Assembly: GCA_025403435.1 (NCBI GenBank) | Contig: CM046348.1 | Span: 20,497,679-20,561,678 of the forward strand | Source of the DNA: Artocarpus heterophyllus | Taxonomy: Eukaryota; Streptophyta; Magnoliopsida; Rosales; Moraceae | Reading direction: 5' to 3' | Length of the DNA stretch: 64,000 nt | Shown here: positions 11,153 to 21,025 of the stretch, piece by piece | Layout: every line of letters starts with the position of its first letter | Position numbering within the stretch: position 1 is the first letter of the stretch | Translations under genes and position numbers: made by a program | Notes under the pieces: model-generated | The model's input: the letters and a program-made list of their open reading frames with translations, nothing else | What the model was told of the DNA's origin: nothing | Database searches by the model: none

Positions 11153-12591
11153 CTAGGTTCGGTTAACCTAGGGAGTGTAGCACCACTTTAAAAAAATATA
11201 TTTTTGAGATGGTTTTGAAGCTGAATTTTTATTGTCATCATCAAAATGAACCTTCACATTGATTTATACAGTCTAAAAGGATGTAACATGGAAAGGCCAT
11301 AGAATGAAAATATCAATAGTTATATGAGTACAATAATTATGTAGAAGGAAAGTATTAATAGTTATAAGAGAATGATAATTATATGGAATGAGTTTATAAG
11401 TAGAATGCTTATGAGAAATTCGTATAATATTTGGATCTATAAGCATATTTAATTCGTATAAACGATGAGAAATTCGTATAGATAAGAGGATTTAAAAGCC
11501 TTTTGTCTCGTGAAAAACAATAAGAAATATAAGGCTTGATTTATTGATTTTAAAGTTTGACATAGATATGCCAAATTTTTCGTAATTGATTCAAACCTAA
11601 GTAATGATTATGTGTGGATTCGATGGAGCACATAAGTGTCAATAACTTTTCTTAAAAGTTCTATTTATTTGAGGAATATGATATAAGTTGGGAATCATGG
11701 TATTGAATCTTAAGAGAGATAAATGTTAGACTTTTGGTCTGTTGAGACTGTGTAAAGTCTAGAATGCATGAATCTCAAAATTGGAATATTTCGTTACGTA
11801 CATTGTATTTAAGTGTATCAGTGAATCTTTTGGTTACCTAAGGTTTTGTTATATGAGGAAATTATATATTGTATAAGTAGAATTGTGGGGATTGTAGATG
11901 TTCTTAAGTAGTAACATCAAGTGTCTTTGTTCATTGATATGGTCTATGTTGAAAGACGTAAATCGTATTGATTTCAAGGTTAGTCACATTCTAAACCCTT
12001 GGTAGCAATGATGATGAATCCATTGATAGATGTTAAGTATTATCAATAACATATGGGTGTATGCATTGTTCAATAAGGTTTTGATTAAAACAAAATTATT
12101 TGAGTTGCTGGATCATTCAGGAAGATCCTTGTTGTCGTTAAATTAGATTTGTTGTTTATAGTTAACTTTATCTATAGTGGGCTTTAAATTGGGTTTAAGA
12201 TGTATACAAATTGGTTTTCAATTTTATGTTTGTTATTTAACTCGTTCTAAATGTGTTAAGGCCCGAAACAACCTGACCATTTTCAACTAAGAACATTTGG
12301 GCCTAGTTCAAATCTTAAATCAGTTTGATTCACACTGTCTCTCCCACGTGGTTTCTATACGTGTCATATACAGTGGTTTAATCATTGTTTACATATACGT
12401 TTACTGTGCATAGGAGCTTATTTCTCCGAGTTCACTTTTTCTCTCTTAATTTGTTATTTTCTCTCTAAATCGCAAATCCTCTTCTTTTTCATTAAAAATT
12501 CTTCTTTTCCTCTAAAAGAAGAAGGAATTCTAGGATTCTGCAATTTACTATCTTAATTTTTCCTTTCTATTTACTCTTCTTTCATCTCATC
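11153..12591 (+). other. Non-coding internal leader of the LOG-carrying element
   Basis: There is no long ORF and no recognisable gag remnant in 1.44 kb of A+T-rich sequence. The last ~160 bases before the first ORF are pyrimidine-rich (CT-rich blocks near 12430-12590), like a plant 5' UTR. A CCCACGTGG G-box-like site lies at 12342-12350. This may be a captured promoter and leader or an evolved internal promoter. Confidence 0.5.
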
Positions 12592-13113
12592 ATGGACCCA
12601 AAGTACCAACACCTGAGAAAGTATTTCCCATCACTCTCCCAAAAGATTCTTAGAAAGAAATACAAGGCTAGAATTACTCGGTTGTGGATTCTTATGCGTT
12701 TTGGTATCCCTTGTGATGTGAGAATGTTGATAGAGGGGAAAATCCGTCCGAGTGACTTTAGTCAAGATGTCGGTTTACCAGGAACAGGTACCAGTCGTAG
12801 TGCAATGAAAAGAAGAGCTCGTGCCATCGTGGTCACTTGTAACAAATGTGGAAGACAAAATTGTAACGGTAAATGTACTTCACCTGGTTATATGTCTACG
12901 AATAGAGAGGATAAAATAAGGTTTTGTAGGGATGGACTTTCAAAGGAGAACTTGGATAGCATCCATCCTCCTCTCCACGGTCACCCTAGTGGATATGTTC
13001 AAGGAGCTATTTTTAAACTCTGGCCTAAATTTTATACAGAAAGACAACGCCTCAGGAATATGGTATTTCTAGATCCTGTTTGCCAAGCCATAAGAAAACT
13101 GGATGGGGAATAA
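12592..13113 (+). CDS. Basic cysteine-rich protein in the retrotransposon (173 aa)
   Basis: This is an intact ATG-to-stop ORF with a favourable start context (CATCATGG) after a CT-rich leader. The protein is very basic. Residues 1-35 are rich in K, R and aromatics; residues 73-78 read KRRARA; a compact four-cysteine cluster follows at C83, C86, C91 and C95 (CX2CX4CX3C), where the CCHC knuckle of a Gag would have histidine. The layout (hydrophobic and basic N-terminus, arginine-rich patch, Cys4 cluster, then a PGY turn) recalls the cysteine-rich nucleic-acid-binding proteins of carlavirus-like plant viruses. That is a pattern-level impression only, not an alignment. It could also be a highly changed Gag or a captured host zinc protein. 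It lies 643 bases upstream of the LOG-like ORF in the same orientation. Nucleic-acid binding is inferred. Confidence 0.7.
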   Translation: MDPKYQHLRKYFPSLSQKILRKKYKARITRLWILMRFGIPCDVRMLIEGKIRPSDFSQDVGLPGTGTSRSAMKRRARAIVVTCNKCGRQNCNGKCTSPGYMSTNREDKIRFCRDGLSKENLDSIHPPLHGHPSGYVQGAIFKLWPKFYTERQRLRNMVFLDPVCQAIRKLDGE

Positions 13114-13756
13114 GTCATCGCACTATAAAGGTTATTTAGTCTTTGCTTATTTGAAGCAGTTTTAGCTGATGTTCAACAGTTTGTGTTTTTCTTTTACTCA
13201 GAATATTTGCTTTTGTGTTTGAAATAATTGTGATTATTAGATTGATACAGTAAGTGTTAATATCTTATTTAATTTATGATTTTCTTAAATATATATATAA
13301 TAAAATATATTATCTTATCAGACACATTACATACGGTACAGTAATATGTTTGAATTTTGAAAAACTTATCCAGATATTTCAAGATTTGTGTCTCAAATTT
13401 CAAAAGTTCTACAGTATTTGTCGTTTATATTAAATTTCTCGACTTGGTGTATATTTGTCAAAAAGTCTACAGTTGCGTCAAGACGGTCTTCTGTCGAATT
13501 GTTCTCAATTGTCAAAAGTTATACAATTAGAGTCTAATCTTTTTCAAAAAGTGAATCAGATTTTCTGAAAACTATCAATCACCTTATCTTACTTTCTTAT
13601 CCGCACAATATTTTGTTTAAATCTTTGGATTACCTTTTCATTACCTACTCGTCTATCTCTTTAGCCCTTTTTGTATATTTCTCATCTTTAAAATCTCATA
13701 TAGAACCCGAAGTCTAAGTGGAGCAGACATTAAGCAACCACTTCTATAAACCAAAT
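13114..13756 (+). other. Spacer between the two ORFs of the LOG-carrying element
   Basis: A+T-rich, with no ORF of note. GTG at 13718 extends the downstream frame by 13 codons but is not needed. I see no clear TATA box or splice signals that decide how the second ORF is expressed. Confidence 0.5.
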
Positions 13757-14407
13757 ATGTCTACCTCCCAGTCCACGAAGAAAATAAAGAATGTCTGTGT
13801 CTTTTGTGGTTCCAGCCTTGGAAAAGATAAAGCCTATTTAGAAGCTGCAAATCACTTAGGGCAAGTCCTAGCACGCAAGAAGATTAACATAATCTATGGG
13901 GGTGGTAGTATAAAAATGATGGTAAATATGGCACTAGCAGCTAGGTCTAGCGACGCTACTGATGTAAGAATTTGGCCTCATATTCCAGTTGAAGGAAACC
14001 TTTGTAAGGAAGCCATAGGTAAGGGAGAAGGAGTCAGGAGTATCCCTAAAAATTTTAAAGACATAATCTATAATTCTGATGCTTTTATAGCATTACCTGG
14101 TGGTCTAGGTACTCTTGAGGAAATATTTATAGTTGCTTGTGGGCAATTGTTGGGCTTTTATTCCAAACCTTTGGGACTGCTGAACGTAAAGGGTTTTTAT
14201 GACGGTCTTTTGAAATTTCTAGATTACGCTGTGGAAGAAAACATCACTACAGAATCGGAGAGACAAATCTTTGTCACTGCTTCAACAGCTGAGGAATTGA
14301 TAGATAAAATGCAAATCATACATCCAGAATCCGACACTGCAACATCCAAGCTTGAATGGGAAAGGGAAAGCCGGGAGCGGCCAATTGATTTGAATCTCCA
14401 TCTGTAA
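13757..14407 (+). CDS. LOG-like cytokinin riboside 5'-monophosphate phosphoribohydrolase, intronless
   Basis: The 216-residue protein matches the plant LONELY GUY family in length and layout. The family releases free-base cytokinin from the nucleotide form in one step. Visible features are VFCGSS at residues 14-19, YGGGSI at 47-52, SDAFIALPGG at 107-116 and the signature PGGLGTLEE at 114-122 (PGGxGTxxE with E122). GLLNV and a WE near the C-terminus also fit. The ATG at 13757 was chosen because it gives the usual family length. Departures: the second glycine-rich stretch reads IKMM where the family has IGLMG; residues 60-100 are highly divergent; and the catalytic arginine expected eight residues before SDAF is N99 by ungapped comparison. 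Activity is therefore uncertain. Plant LOG genes have several introns; this copy has none, consistent with capture from an mRNA. It lies wholly between the LTRs. Confidence 0.9.
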   Translation: MSTSQSTKKIKNVCVFCGSSLGKDKAYLEAANHLGQVLARKKINIIYGGGSIKMMVNMALAARSSDATDVRIWPHIPVEGNLCKEAIGKGEGVRSIPKNFKDIIYNSDAFIALPGGLGTLEEIFIVACGQLLGFYSKPLGLLNVKGFYDGLLKFLDYAVEENITTESERQIFVTASTAEELIDKMQIIHPESDTATSKLEWERESRERPIDLNLHL

Positions 14408-15347
14408 TCTTTTTGTTTTATCTTTGGCATGTAGGCATGTGTGTCCATATTCCGTGTGTTACGAATAACCGTTTGCCTTGTATTCTGTGTTTCTTGTGGT
14501 ACGTTGTTGTTCAATCTTTTAGATTCATTGAGCCTAATGCCGGGATGGCTGAATACGAAGTACTTGATGCTCTCGAAACGCATCCTTCTTAAGGTCCGAT
14601 CTTTTGTTTATCGATGTTTTTGTATCCTCTAAGCATGCATGATATGGATAGCTGGTATACGGAGTGCCTTGTACTCTCGAAACGTATCCGTATTATGTTT
14701 GTAATGTGTAATATTCTGTTAATATTATGTGGAAGTACCAGAGTCAGTTATGGGGATATTCCATATGAAATATGAGTATATTATTTGGGTTGAATGTTTG
14801 TGTCATGAGGATAGCTGTTTAATGAAAAATATGTCGGGTATGTTTGCAACCAGAGATTCCGCTTAATATCTCTATGAATAAGTTTAATGTATGGTTTTGA
14901 ATAGAAGTGTTTGTGATATATGTTTTATGATTATGTTTTAGTTTATTAGTTGAGGTATGAAATCAAATCTATTTGACTTTTCCTTACTCAAAAAGGAAAA
15001 GGAACCTAAAGATGAAGTATATAAAATTTCTCTGGCAATCTCCTTAAATGTGATTGTAAATCACAGTCCATGGACAATGAAGGACTGGAATCATGGTATG
15101 GTCAATATGTATGCCTGATCAGATTCTTAGACTATTATACGGTGTTATAAGTTGAAACTTGTCAGAAATACTCTCATTGAGGGATTTAGGAGTAAGATTT
15201 ATTATGCAAGTAAATAAGTGGAGATACGATAACTTAATTTTGGAAGATAAACAACATTAACGGTTTAGACTCGGAATTGGAATCATAATGGAATCAAAAT
15301 TTTTACTAGTATTGCTAGAATTGAAATTTCGAGGACGAAATTTCTTT
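14408..15347 (+). other. Non-coding 3' internal region of the LOG-carrying element
   Basis: No ORF with family features. A short internal repeat, CTCTCGAAACGYATCC, occurs near 14571 and 14674. The last ~60 bases (GAATTGAAATTTCGAGGACG and on) are the conserved pol-end and polypurine neighbourhood of Del/Tekay gypsy elements. Confidence 0.6.
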
Positions 15348-15361
15348 AAGGGGGGTAGAGC
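15348..15361 (+). other. Polypurine tract of the LOG-carrying element
   Basis: AAGGGGGGTAGAGC lies immediately before the 3' LTR, in the plus-strand primer position. Confidence 0.85.
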
Positions 15362-17334
15362 TGTGACACCCGTTATTCTCCTAACGGGTATTGAGGTAAT
15401 TAAATTAATTTTTAATGTATAAAAAAAAAATTGCTTCATTTAAATTTATTTTATAATATTTATTTTTATCTATTTTTAAGTTTTCTAAAATTCTCCTATA
15501 TTTATTTAGTATGATTACTAAAAAGCCTTAGAACTTCTAATAAATCTCAAAAATGTCATATTGGCATTATGTGTGTTAAAGTCTTTAGATGAGACATAAG
15601 GATATCTTTTCCAACTACTCTTGACCCTCATTTTCTTTATTTCCTCCGTGACATGCTTCAACATGTCTCCTCTATAATTGTTTCCATCACTTCTCTTCAA
15701 AGACTTCATCTTTTCTTCCTTTCTCTTCCACGGTTCCCACACTCTTCTTCTCATTTCTTTGCTGAAGCAAAATACTTAGAGAACTTCTTCAAGGCAGCCA
15801 TAAAAATCAGCCACCATCACCTCCATTTGAGCAAGAATTTCAGTCATACCGAAGTAAAGGAACCTGTTTTGAAGCCATTTCAAGCTTCCAACTAACCATA
15901 ATCCGAGGTTAGAATCTTATGAACAAATTTAGTCTTTCATTTATAAATTTTCTTTTATACTAAAGGATTATTCAAATTTGCGTTCTTAAACCTAAGTATA
16001 CGTTTGTTGCTATTTTGGAGCATATGTATGAAGTCTAAGTGTATATGCCCTAGACAGAAAATTTATATTGTTAAACTTTATAATACCTCTATGGGCAGTG
16101 GTTATTTCTTGAAATTCTAAGATTAAATTAAAATAAATTTTATGAATGTAGTTGTATGTTGTGCTTTAGTTTTAATTGTCCTTATGCACGCCTTAGGATC
16201 AAGGGAGTATGGAGCTAACGTTAATTGATTCCAGGATTAAGAGACTGTTGATAAGCTTAAAAGGTAGGGATTCTATTACTCATCTTTTGTGAGGTTTTTA
16301 TAGAATTAAAATTGATTGTTTTGCCGCAATATATATATATCTATGTTGAACTGATATTATATGATTATCACATATGAAACTATGACATGGACTCGTCTTG
16401 TATTGTACGGCGAGGAACATAATGAATTGACACATGTTATAAATTGAGAAGCATGGTTAGGAAAACTAACTCTATTGATAATGATTCAATATAGAGAAAT
16501 TGTGAGACATGAAGAGGGCGACGGTTACGTCCTTGGGCATGAATACCCTAAAAGGTAAAATAGGGGGAAGGCGATGACGCTTCCTTGGGTTGAAAGTCCC
16601 AGAACACACTGTACAGGAATCGATTTGGTGAGGACTCGGGGCTTGATGTCCCCTCACCGGAACACCCTTGGAATGTTTATAGGGTGATCAAGTGCGCCCA
16701 TTTGGGTTTCGATGAGTTGAGTGATACTCAATTTAACATGGATACCTAGGAACAATGATGATTGGTAATATTTGTATAAATGTGTAATTATGACACTTGG
16801 TAATGATTAACTACGGTATCCATAAGATGTGATCATAATAAACCTCATAATCTGGAATATGATGTAACTTACTAACCATGCAGATTTTAATGTGGTAATG
16901 ATAAAACCTAAAGGTGAGTAATGGCTTTCTCTACTGAGCATAGTGTTGCTCATACCCTTATGTTTATATCTTTTCAGGACTCACTAAGTGTGAGGTGGCT
17001 ACGAGAAATATAGTTGAGGAAGTGATGTAGCTATATTACATTGGGACTGCTTCAATTGTTGAGAATGTTCTTCATGATAATGTAAGCATCAATTGTTACT
17101 TTCTGTGACTGTATTACAATGTGTTGAGGGTTAAAATGATGATGACAACAGTTTATATTATTAAATTTAAGGTGCTACATTAAACTGTGGTTTATTTGTC
17201 GTTTATATTTTTATTTTTGAGTTGAGAGTTTTCATTTAAGTCCCGGGCAAATTTTATTTTTAAGGTTTTACTTTTATTATTTATTTTTATTTTATCTCAT
17301 TAAAAACTGTTAACCCCCATATAGGGGCGTTACA
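15362..17334 (+). repeat. 3' LTR of the LOG-carrying element
   Basis: TGTGACACCC...GGGGCGTTACA, 1973 bases, nearly identical to 9168-11133. AATAC follows at 17335-17339. Confidence 0.95.
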
Positions 17335-17464
17335 AATACCTGCTTAAAAGCGAGAAAAAGATAGAGAAAAAGTGGAGAACTACTGTAATTCAATTTGTTC
17401 TTTGAGTGTTTAAATCAACTTATCAATTTATTCTTCTAATGAGGCTAACAATTATTATTTTGTC

Positions 17465-17636
17465 TAAAAACAACACGTTTCAAAGTTGAAGGGTGAGTAT
17501 AGAAGCATTAAAGTCAAGGGGTGGGTACGTTTTTAAGTTTGGAGGTATTTTGACGCAAGTGATATAATTTAGAAGGAATTTGTATAATAATAATAATAAA
17601 ATAATAAAATAATAATAATAATAATAATAATAATAC
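17465..17636 (-). repeat. Right arm of the split inverted-repeat element
   Basis: Imperfect reverse complement of 8888-9055, ending in a long AAT/AAAT microsatellite (17581-17634). See the left arm. Confidence 0.75.
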
Positions 17637-18199
17637 GATATGCCATTTTACTTTGCAACGCATTTAATAATGACAAACGACATTTCGTTTTCCTGTCTTG
17701 ATAGATACATGTTCATGTCCTTTTTTTTAATTATAATCGGAACAGTAAAACAAGGATATGTATTTAATCAAACTAGTCATCGTTCAGATTTGATCTTTCT
17801 CTTTGGAGGGGGGAAAAAGAAGAAGAAAATCCTTTGAAGGTTGAATGAGGTCCTTTGAATCACCAAAACAGCGACTTAGAATTAACCAAAAAAAAAAAAA
17901 AAAGGGACCCTTTAACAGAAGCAGTTATCTTACGTGGTGAACAAGATTGCATCAGGAGTGTCAAAAGCTTAATAGACGCGTCCACAAGACTTAACAGTTT
18001 GAAGTCTCTTGGCCACTTTGGTCGAAGAAAATTTTAATTTTGCCTTGAATAAAAATATTTAATTTCGACTAATTAGGAAAATTAAACTTTTTTATTAAAA
18101 AAAAAAAAATCAACAATCTTACTAATTGGGCACTTAACATCAGAACATAAAACATTTATTAGACACAAGACATTTGTTCTTATCATAACATTCTTTTTT
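17637..18199. other. Intergenic, 3' side of GH3
   Basis: A+T-rich with A runs at about 17888-17903 and 18097-18109. I see no gene. The part nearest 18200 should include the GH3 3' UTR. Confidence 0.5.
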
Positions 18200-20878
18200 T
18201 CACTTCTGACTAGCATTCCATAGCTTATTACCAGGCGCCCAATTGGGGCATTTTGGACTGAAGTAATTCGAGACCACTCTCGAATTCAAGAGCTGCACAA
18301 CCGAAGCTTGTTTCACGCACCGTGGCGCTTTGTACTGATTTATGGACGCACCTTGGCTAAGTGCATAGTCCATGAGCTTGTCAAACGTTCCATTCTCCAC
18401 TACTTTGATCTCCAAGGGGCCAATTGACTTGTCACAAACTCGGCCTTGCCGGTACACACTATTAAGGGATTCTTCAACTGTAAGGCAACAGTCCTCAAAG
18501 ACCGAAGCAGGAACTATTGTGGTTGTGCTCTTTTGGCTCATCTCCCAATAGAGGACGTAGTGGCCCGGGATGGTTGAGGTGTCGGCAAAACTTGTGTATT
18601 CTGTGAGAGAGGCGCCAACAGGGTGGAGATGTTTGTTGGTTGCAATCTTCACCGCGTTTTGTAGCTCGACCTCATCGGTTTTGTCAGAATCGATGCTGAG
18701 AACCACGTTCTTTCTGCACACGAAGTTGAATTGTGGCGCCTTGTTCTTGAAACCGGATACTCTTAGTATGTCTCCGACGTGATAGCGATAGAGCCCTGCA
18801 AAGATCATGTCAGTGTTCATCCGTGAAACTCGGTTTTTTAATCAACTATGTATTAATGTCTATAATGTTTGAACCAGAAACGGATTGATTAATTCTACCA
18901 TAAGGAATAAAAAAAAAATCCCATTAGTAGTGAATAATGTTTCAAAGCTAACCCAGCTTATCATACTCTAACAAATTGGTATACTGTTTAATTTCGAAAT
19001 CTTTTTTTGAGAAATTAAGTGAGGTGGCTGGAAAAGGTTACTTTTTTAAAATAAAAAACATATATACATATCACTTTTCTTTTAAGAATTGGCTAGTGAT
19101 GTGTCAAACAGTAATTAACCACCAAGTTAATCAGTAATATCATGTGTTAAAAATAACAAATTTTTAATTTAACATTAAAAAAAGTTTACTAAAACAAGTA
19201 GTTAAAAAAAAGGTAATTTTAGTTCCCATATATCTTATTTTTTGTATTTATTATCTAGGACAAAAATCGTTAAAAAAAAGAAGTATTACCTGAATAGGTG
19301 GTGACAACAAGTTCATATTCTTCTCCAACTTTCACGTCAACAAGATCGACCAATTCACGGTTTTTGCCTTTGTTGAGGGATGCCGGTTCAGAAATGGAAT
19401 CAGAAAATCCATTTTTCCTATTCACTGGCAAGAACTCAAAATAGGCCATAGTGGGGATAAGAGTGTAAGAAACTTCACTTGGTTTACAAAGAGGATTCAG
19501 ATTGAGGCCAAAGTAGCACTCGGAGGAGGCATACATGGTGCAAACAATGGGGAGGCCATTGCTATAATAGTCAATTGTAGGAATATATTGTGACATAGTA
19601 CCAGTCACAATAACATCAATATACTTTGTGTTTGGCCACAACCTTGTTATGATCCCTTCCCATGACTCTTTCCCACATTCAGCCTCGACAAAATCCGCGA
19701 GCTCGTTATCCGGTTTGATAATCTTCAAAACGGAATCTCTCACCGAAGAGTCGTTAATCTTAGAGGAGTTTAGTGTGCCAGTCCTAATATCATTAGCCAA
19801 AGAAACCCAATTCTTTTCAAGGAACTTAATGGCACGAATGAACCCCGAAGCGAAAACAGCCCCGACCCGGAGAACTTCCCTGTTTTGGCAGAGCCCACAA
19901 AGGAGCTGAGAGTACATGCTTTGGTATGAATCCGGGCAGAGAATAGTCTCGTTTGGGCTGGTGTAGTTAGTGTAAGGATCACCAATACGGTTCCGGAAAT
20001 GAGAGCTCTTGTAATAGCTTGTTAGAACCGGACGAGCAACGAGTCCGCTTGGGGTCTTGGCTTCTGATTTTGTGAACAAAAAATACATTCCTTTGCCTTT
20101 CTCCAAACCGGGAACAAATTGGTTCATCACAGGCATTAAGAGGCTGTAAAGCAAAGACCGCCTTTCGAGCTCCTCTTCTATGGACGGCATGAGTTTCCTC
20201 TCTCCCCCGGATGTCCCAGAACTTAACATAGCACACGAAAATTAAAAATAATAATAATAATAATAATCTTATTGGTGAAACAGTTTTTACCATCAAAAAA
20301 TAAGTACGATAATTGGTCAGGACTTGATAAATATTTGATCGTTAATAATTGTGTCCTATTGATAAATAAGGTGTTTGGAATCGAGAATAGTTTAAATCAT
20401 CAGTTTGGTTTAAGAACTGCAACATATGACAGCTTTATACCGTTTATAGTTTAAATCATTGGTTTGAATTATTCTTCCAAACATGGTAAGAGTATTTTTT
20501 TTTTATAAGAGAACCAACAATAGAAGCTGATTACCTGGTTAAGAACTCGGAAATGGGTTTGGAACAAAGAATTGGAGAAGTGTCACCGTTGGCAATACGG
20601 TCGATATCAGGCTTCAAATCCTCATATTTGACGATAGGCATCACCTTCTTGAAAGTTTGTCGATCTGTGCGGCCGTCGAGGCCGTGTCGTTGCAAGTACT
20701 CAACGTCGGCACTGCATGAAAGGATTTCGGCGAGGACTCGTGTTTGAACTTCATCAGCATTAGTGGTAACATCTTCGATGTATTTCAACGACTTCTTGTT
20801 CTTATCCTCCATGGTACGACCAGGGAAATAATAATATTCTAGCTCCTTTGATGGCAAGTTCTTAGGAGCTTCTGGCAT
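18200..20878 (-). CDS. GH3: GH3 family acyl-acid amido synthetase, probably IAA-amido synthetase (3 exons)
   Basis: Exons on the minus strand are 20878-20535, 20221-19290 and 18795-18200. All junctions are GT-AG and the frame is kept, giving 623 residues (family about 600). GH3 enzymes adenylate auxin or jasmonate and join it to an amino acid, lowering free hormone in the cytosol. The three ATP/AMP-binding motifs are present: [10 protein letters not shown] at 115-124 (across the first junction), YASSECYFG at 345-353 and YRYHVGD at 428-434. The last usually reads YRYRVGD, so H431 is a variant. The sequence resembles the auxin-using group (group II), judged from memory of the family, not an alignment. 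No stop or frameshift was found. Introns are 313 and 494 bases; the first holds a MITE-like insert. Confidence 0.95.
20369..20484. mobile_element. Short MITE-like element in GH3 intron 1
   Basis: About 116 bases with short inverted ends GGTGTTTGGAA and TTCCAAACAT. The ends match those of the dispersed repeat family common in this window. It fills over a third of the intron and leaves the splice sites untouched. Confidence 0.65.
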
Positions 20879-21016
20879 ACTTGCAACTTAGTTAACAAAA
20901 TTTAGATATACGCTTTGAAAGGTGAGAGAATTCAAGTATAACCAATTAAGATTTATTTGGTTTTTTGAATTGGATATGGATACAACACGATATGAATATG
21001 AAAGCAAGTCATGGGC

Positions 21017-21025
21017 ATATATATA
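21017..21025 (-). promoter_or_regulatory. Probable TATA box of GH3
   Basis: TATATATAT on the minus strand, about 140 bases upstream of the GH3 ATG. I noticed no canonical TGTCTC auxin-response element close by, but my scan was visual. Confidence 0.5.

Larger units (their letters stand above)
9168..17334 (+). mobile_element. Young non-autonomous LTR retrotransposon carrying a LOG-like gene
   Basis: Complete element of 8167 bases: LTRs 9168-11133 and 15362-17334, initiator-Met primer-binding site at 11141, polypurine tract at 15348-15361 and a perfect 5-bp target-site duplication. The sequence before the 3' LTR (TTTCGAGGACGAAATTTC, then a G run) is typical of Del/Tekay chromoviruses of the gypsy superfamily, which suggests its parent lineage. 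The 4.2 kb internal region has no gag, protease, reverse transcriptase or integrase that I can recognise. It carries instead a basic cysteine-rich ORF and a LOG-like ORF. It must be moved by proteins of a related autonomous element. By eye the LTRs differ by only a few substitutions and three indels, so insertion was recent. Confidence 0.95.

Noticed and set aside
13718..13756. Extension of the LOG-like ORF by 13 codons
   Set aside because: It would need a GTG start. The ATG at 13757 gives the usual family length.
17581..17634. CRISPR-like or functional tandem array
   Set aside because: It is a simple AAT/AAAT microsatellite at the end of an inverted-repeat arm.
18570..19909. Plus-strand ORFs opposite GH3 (18570-18782, 19628-19909)
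   Set aside because: Shadows of the GH3 exons on the other strand, with no features of their own.
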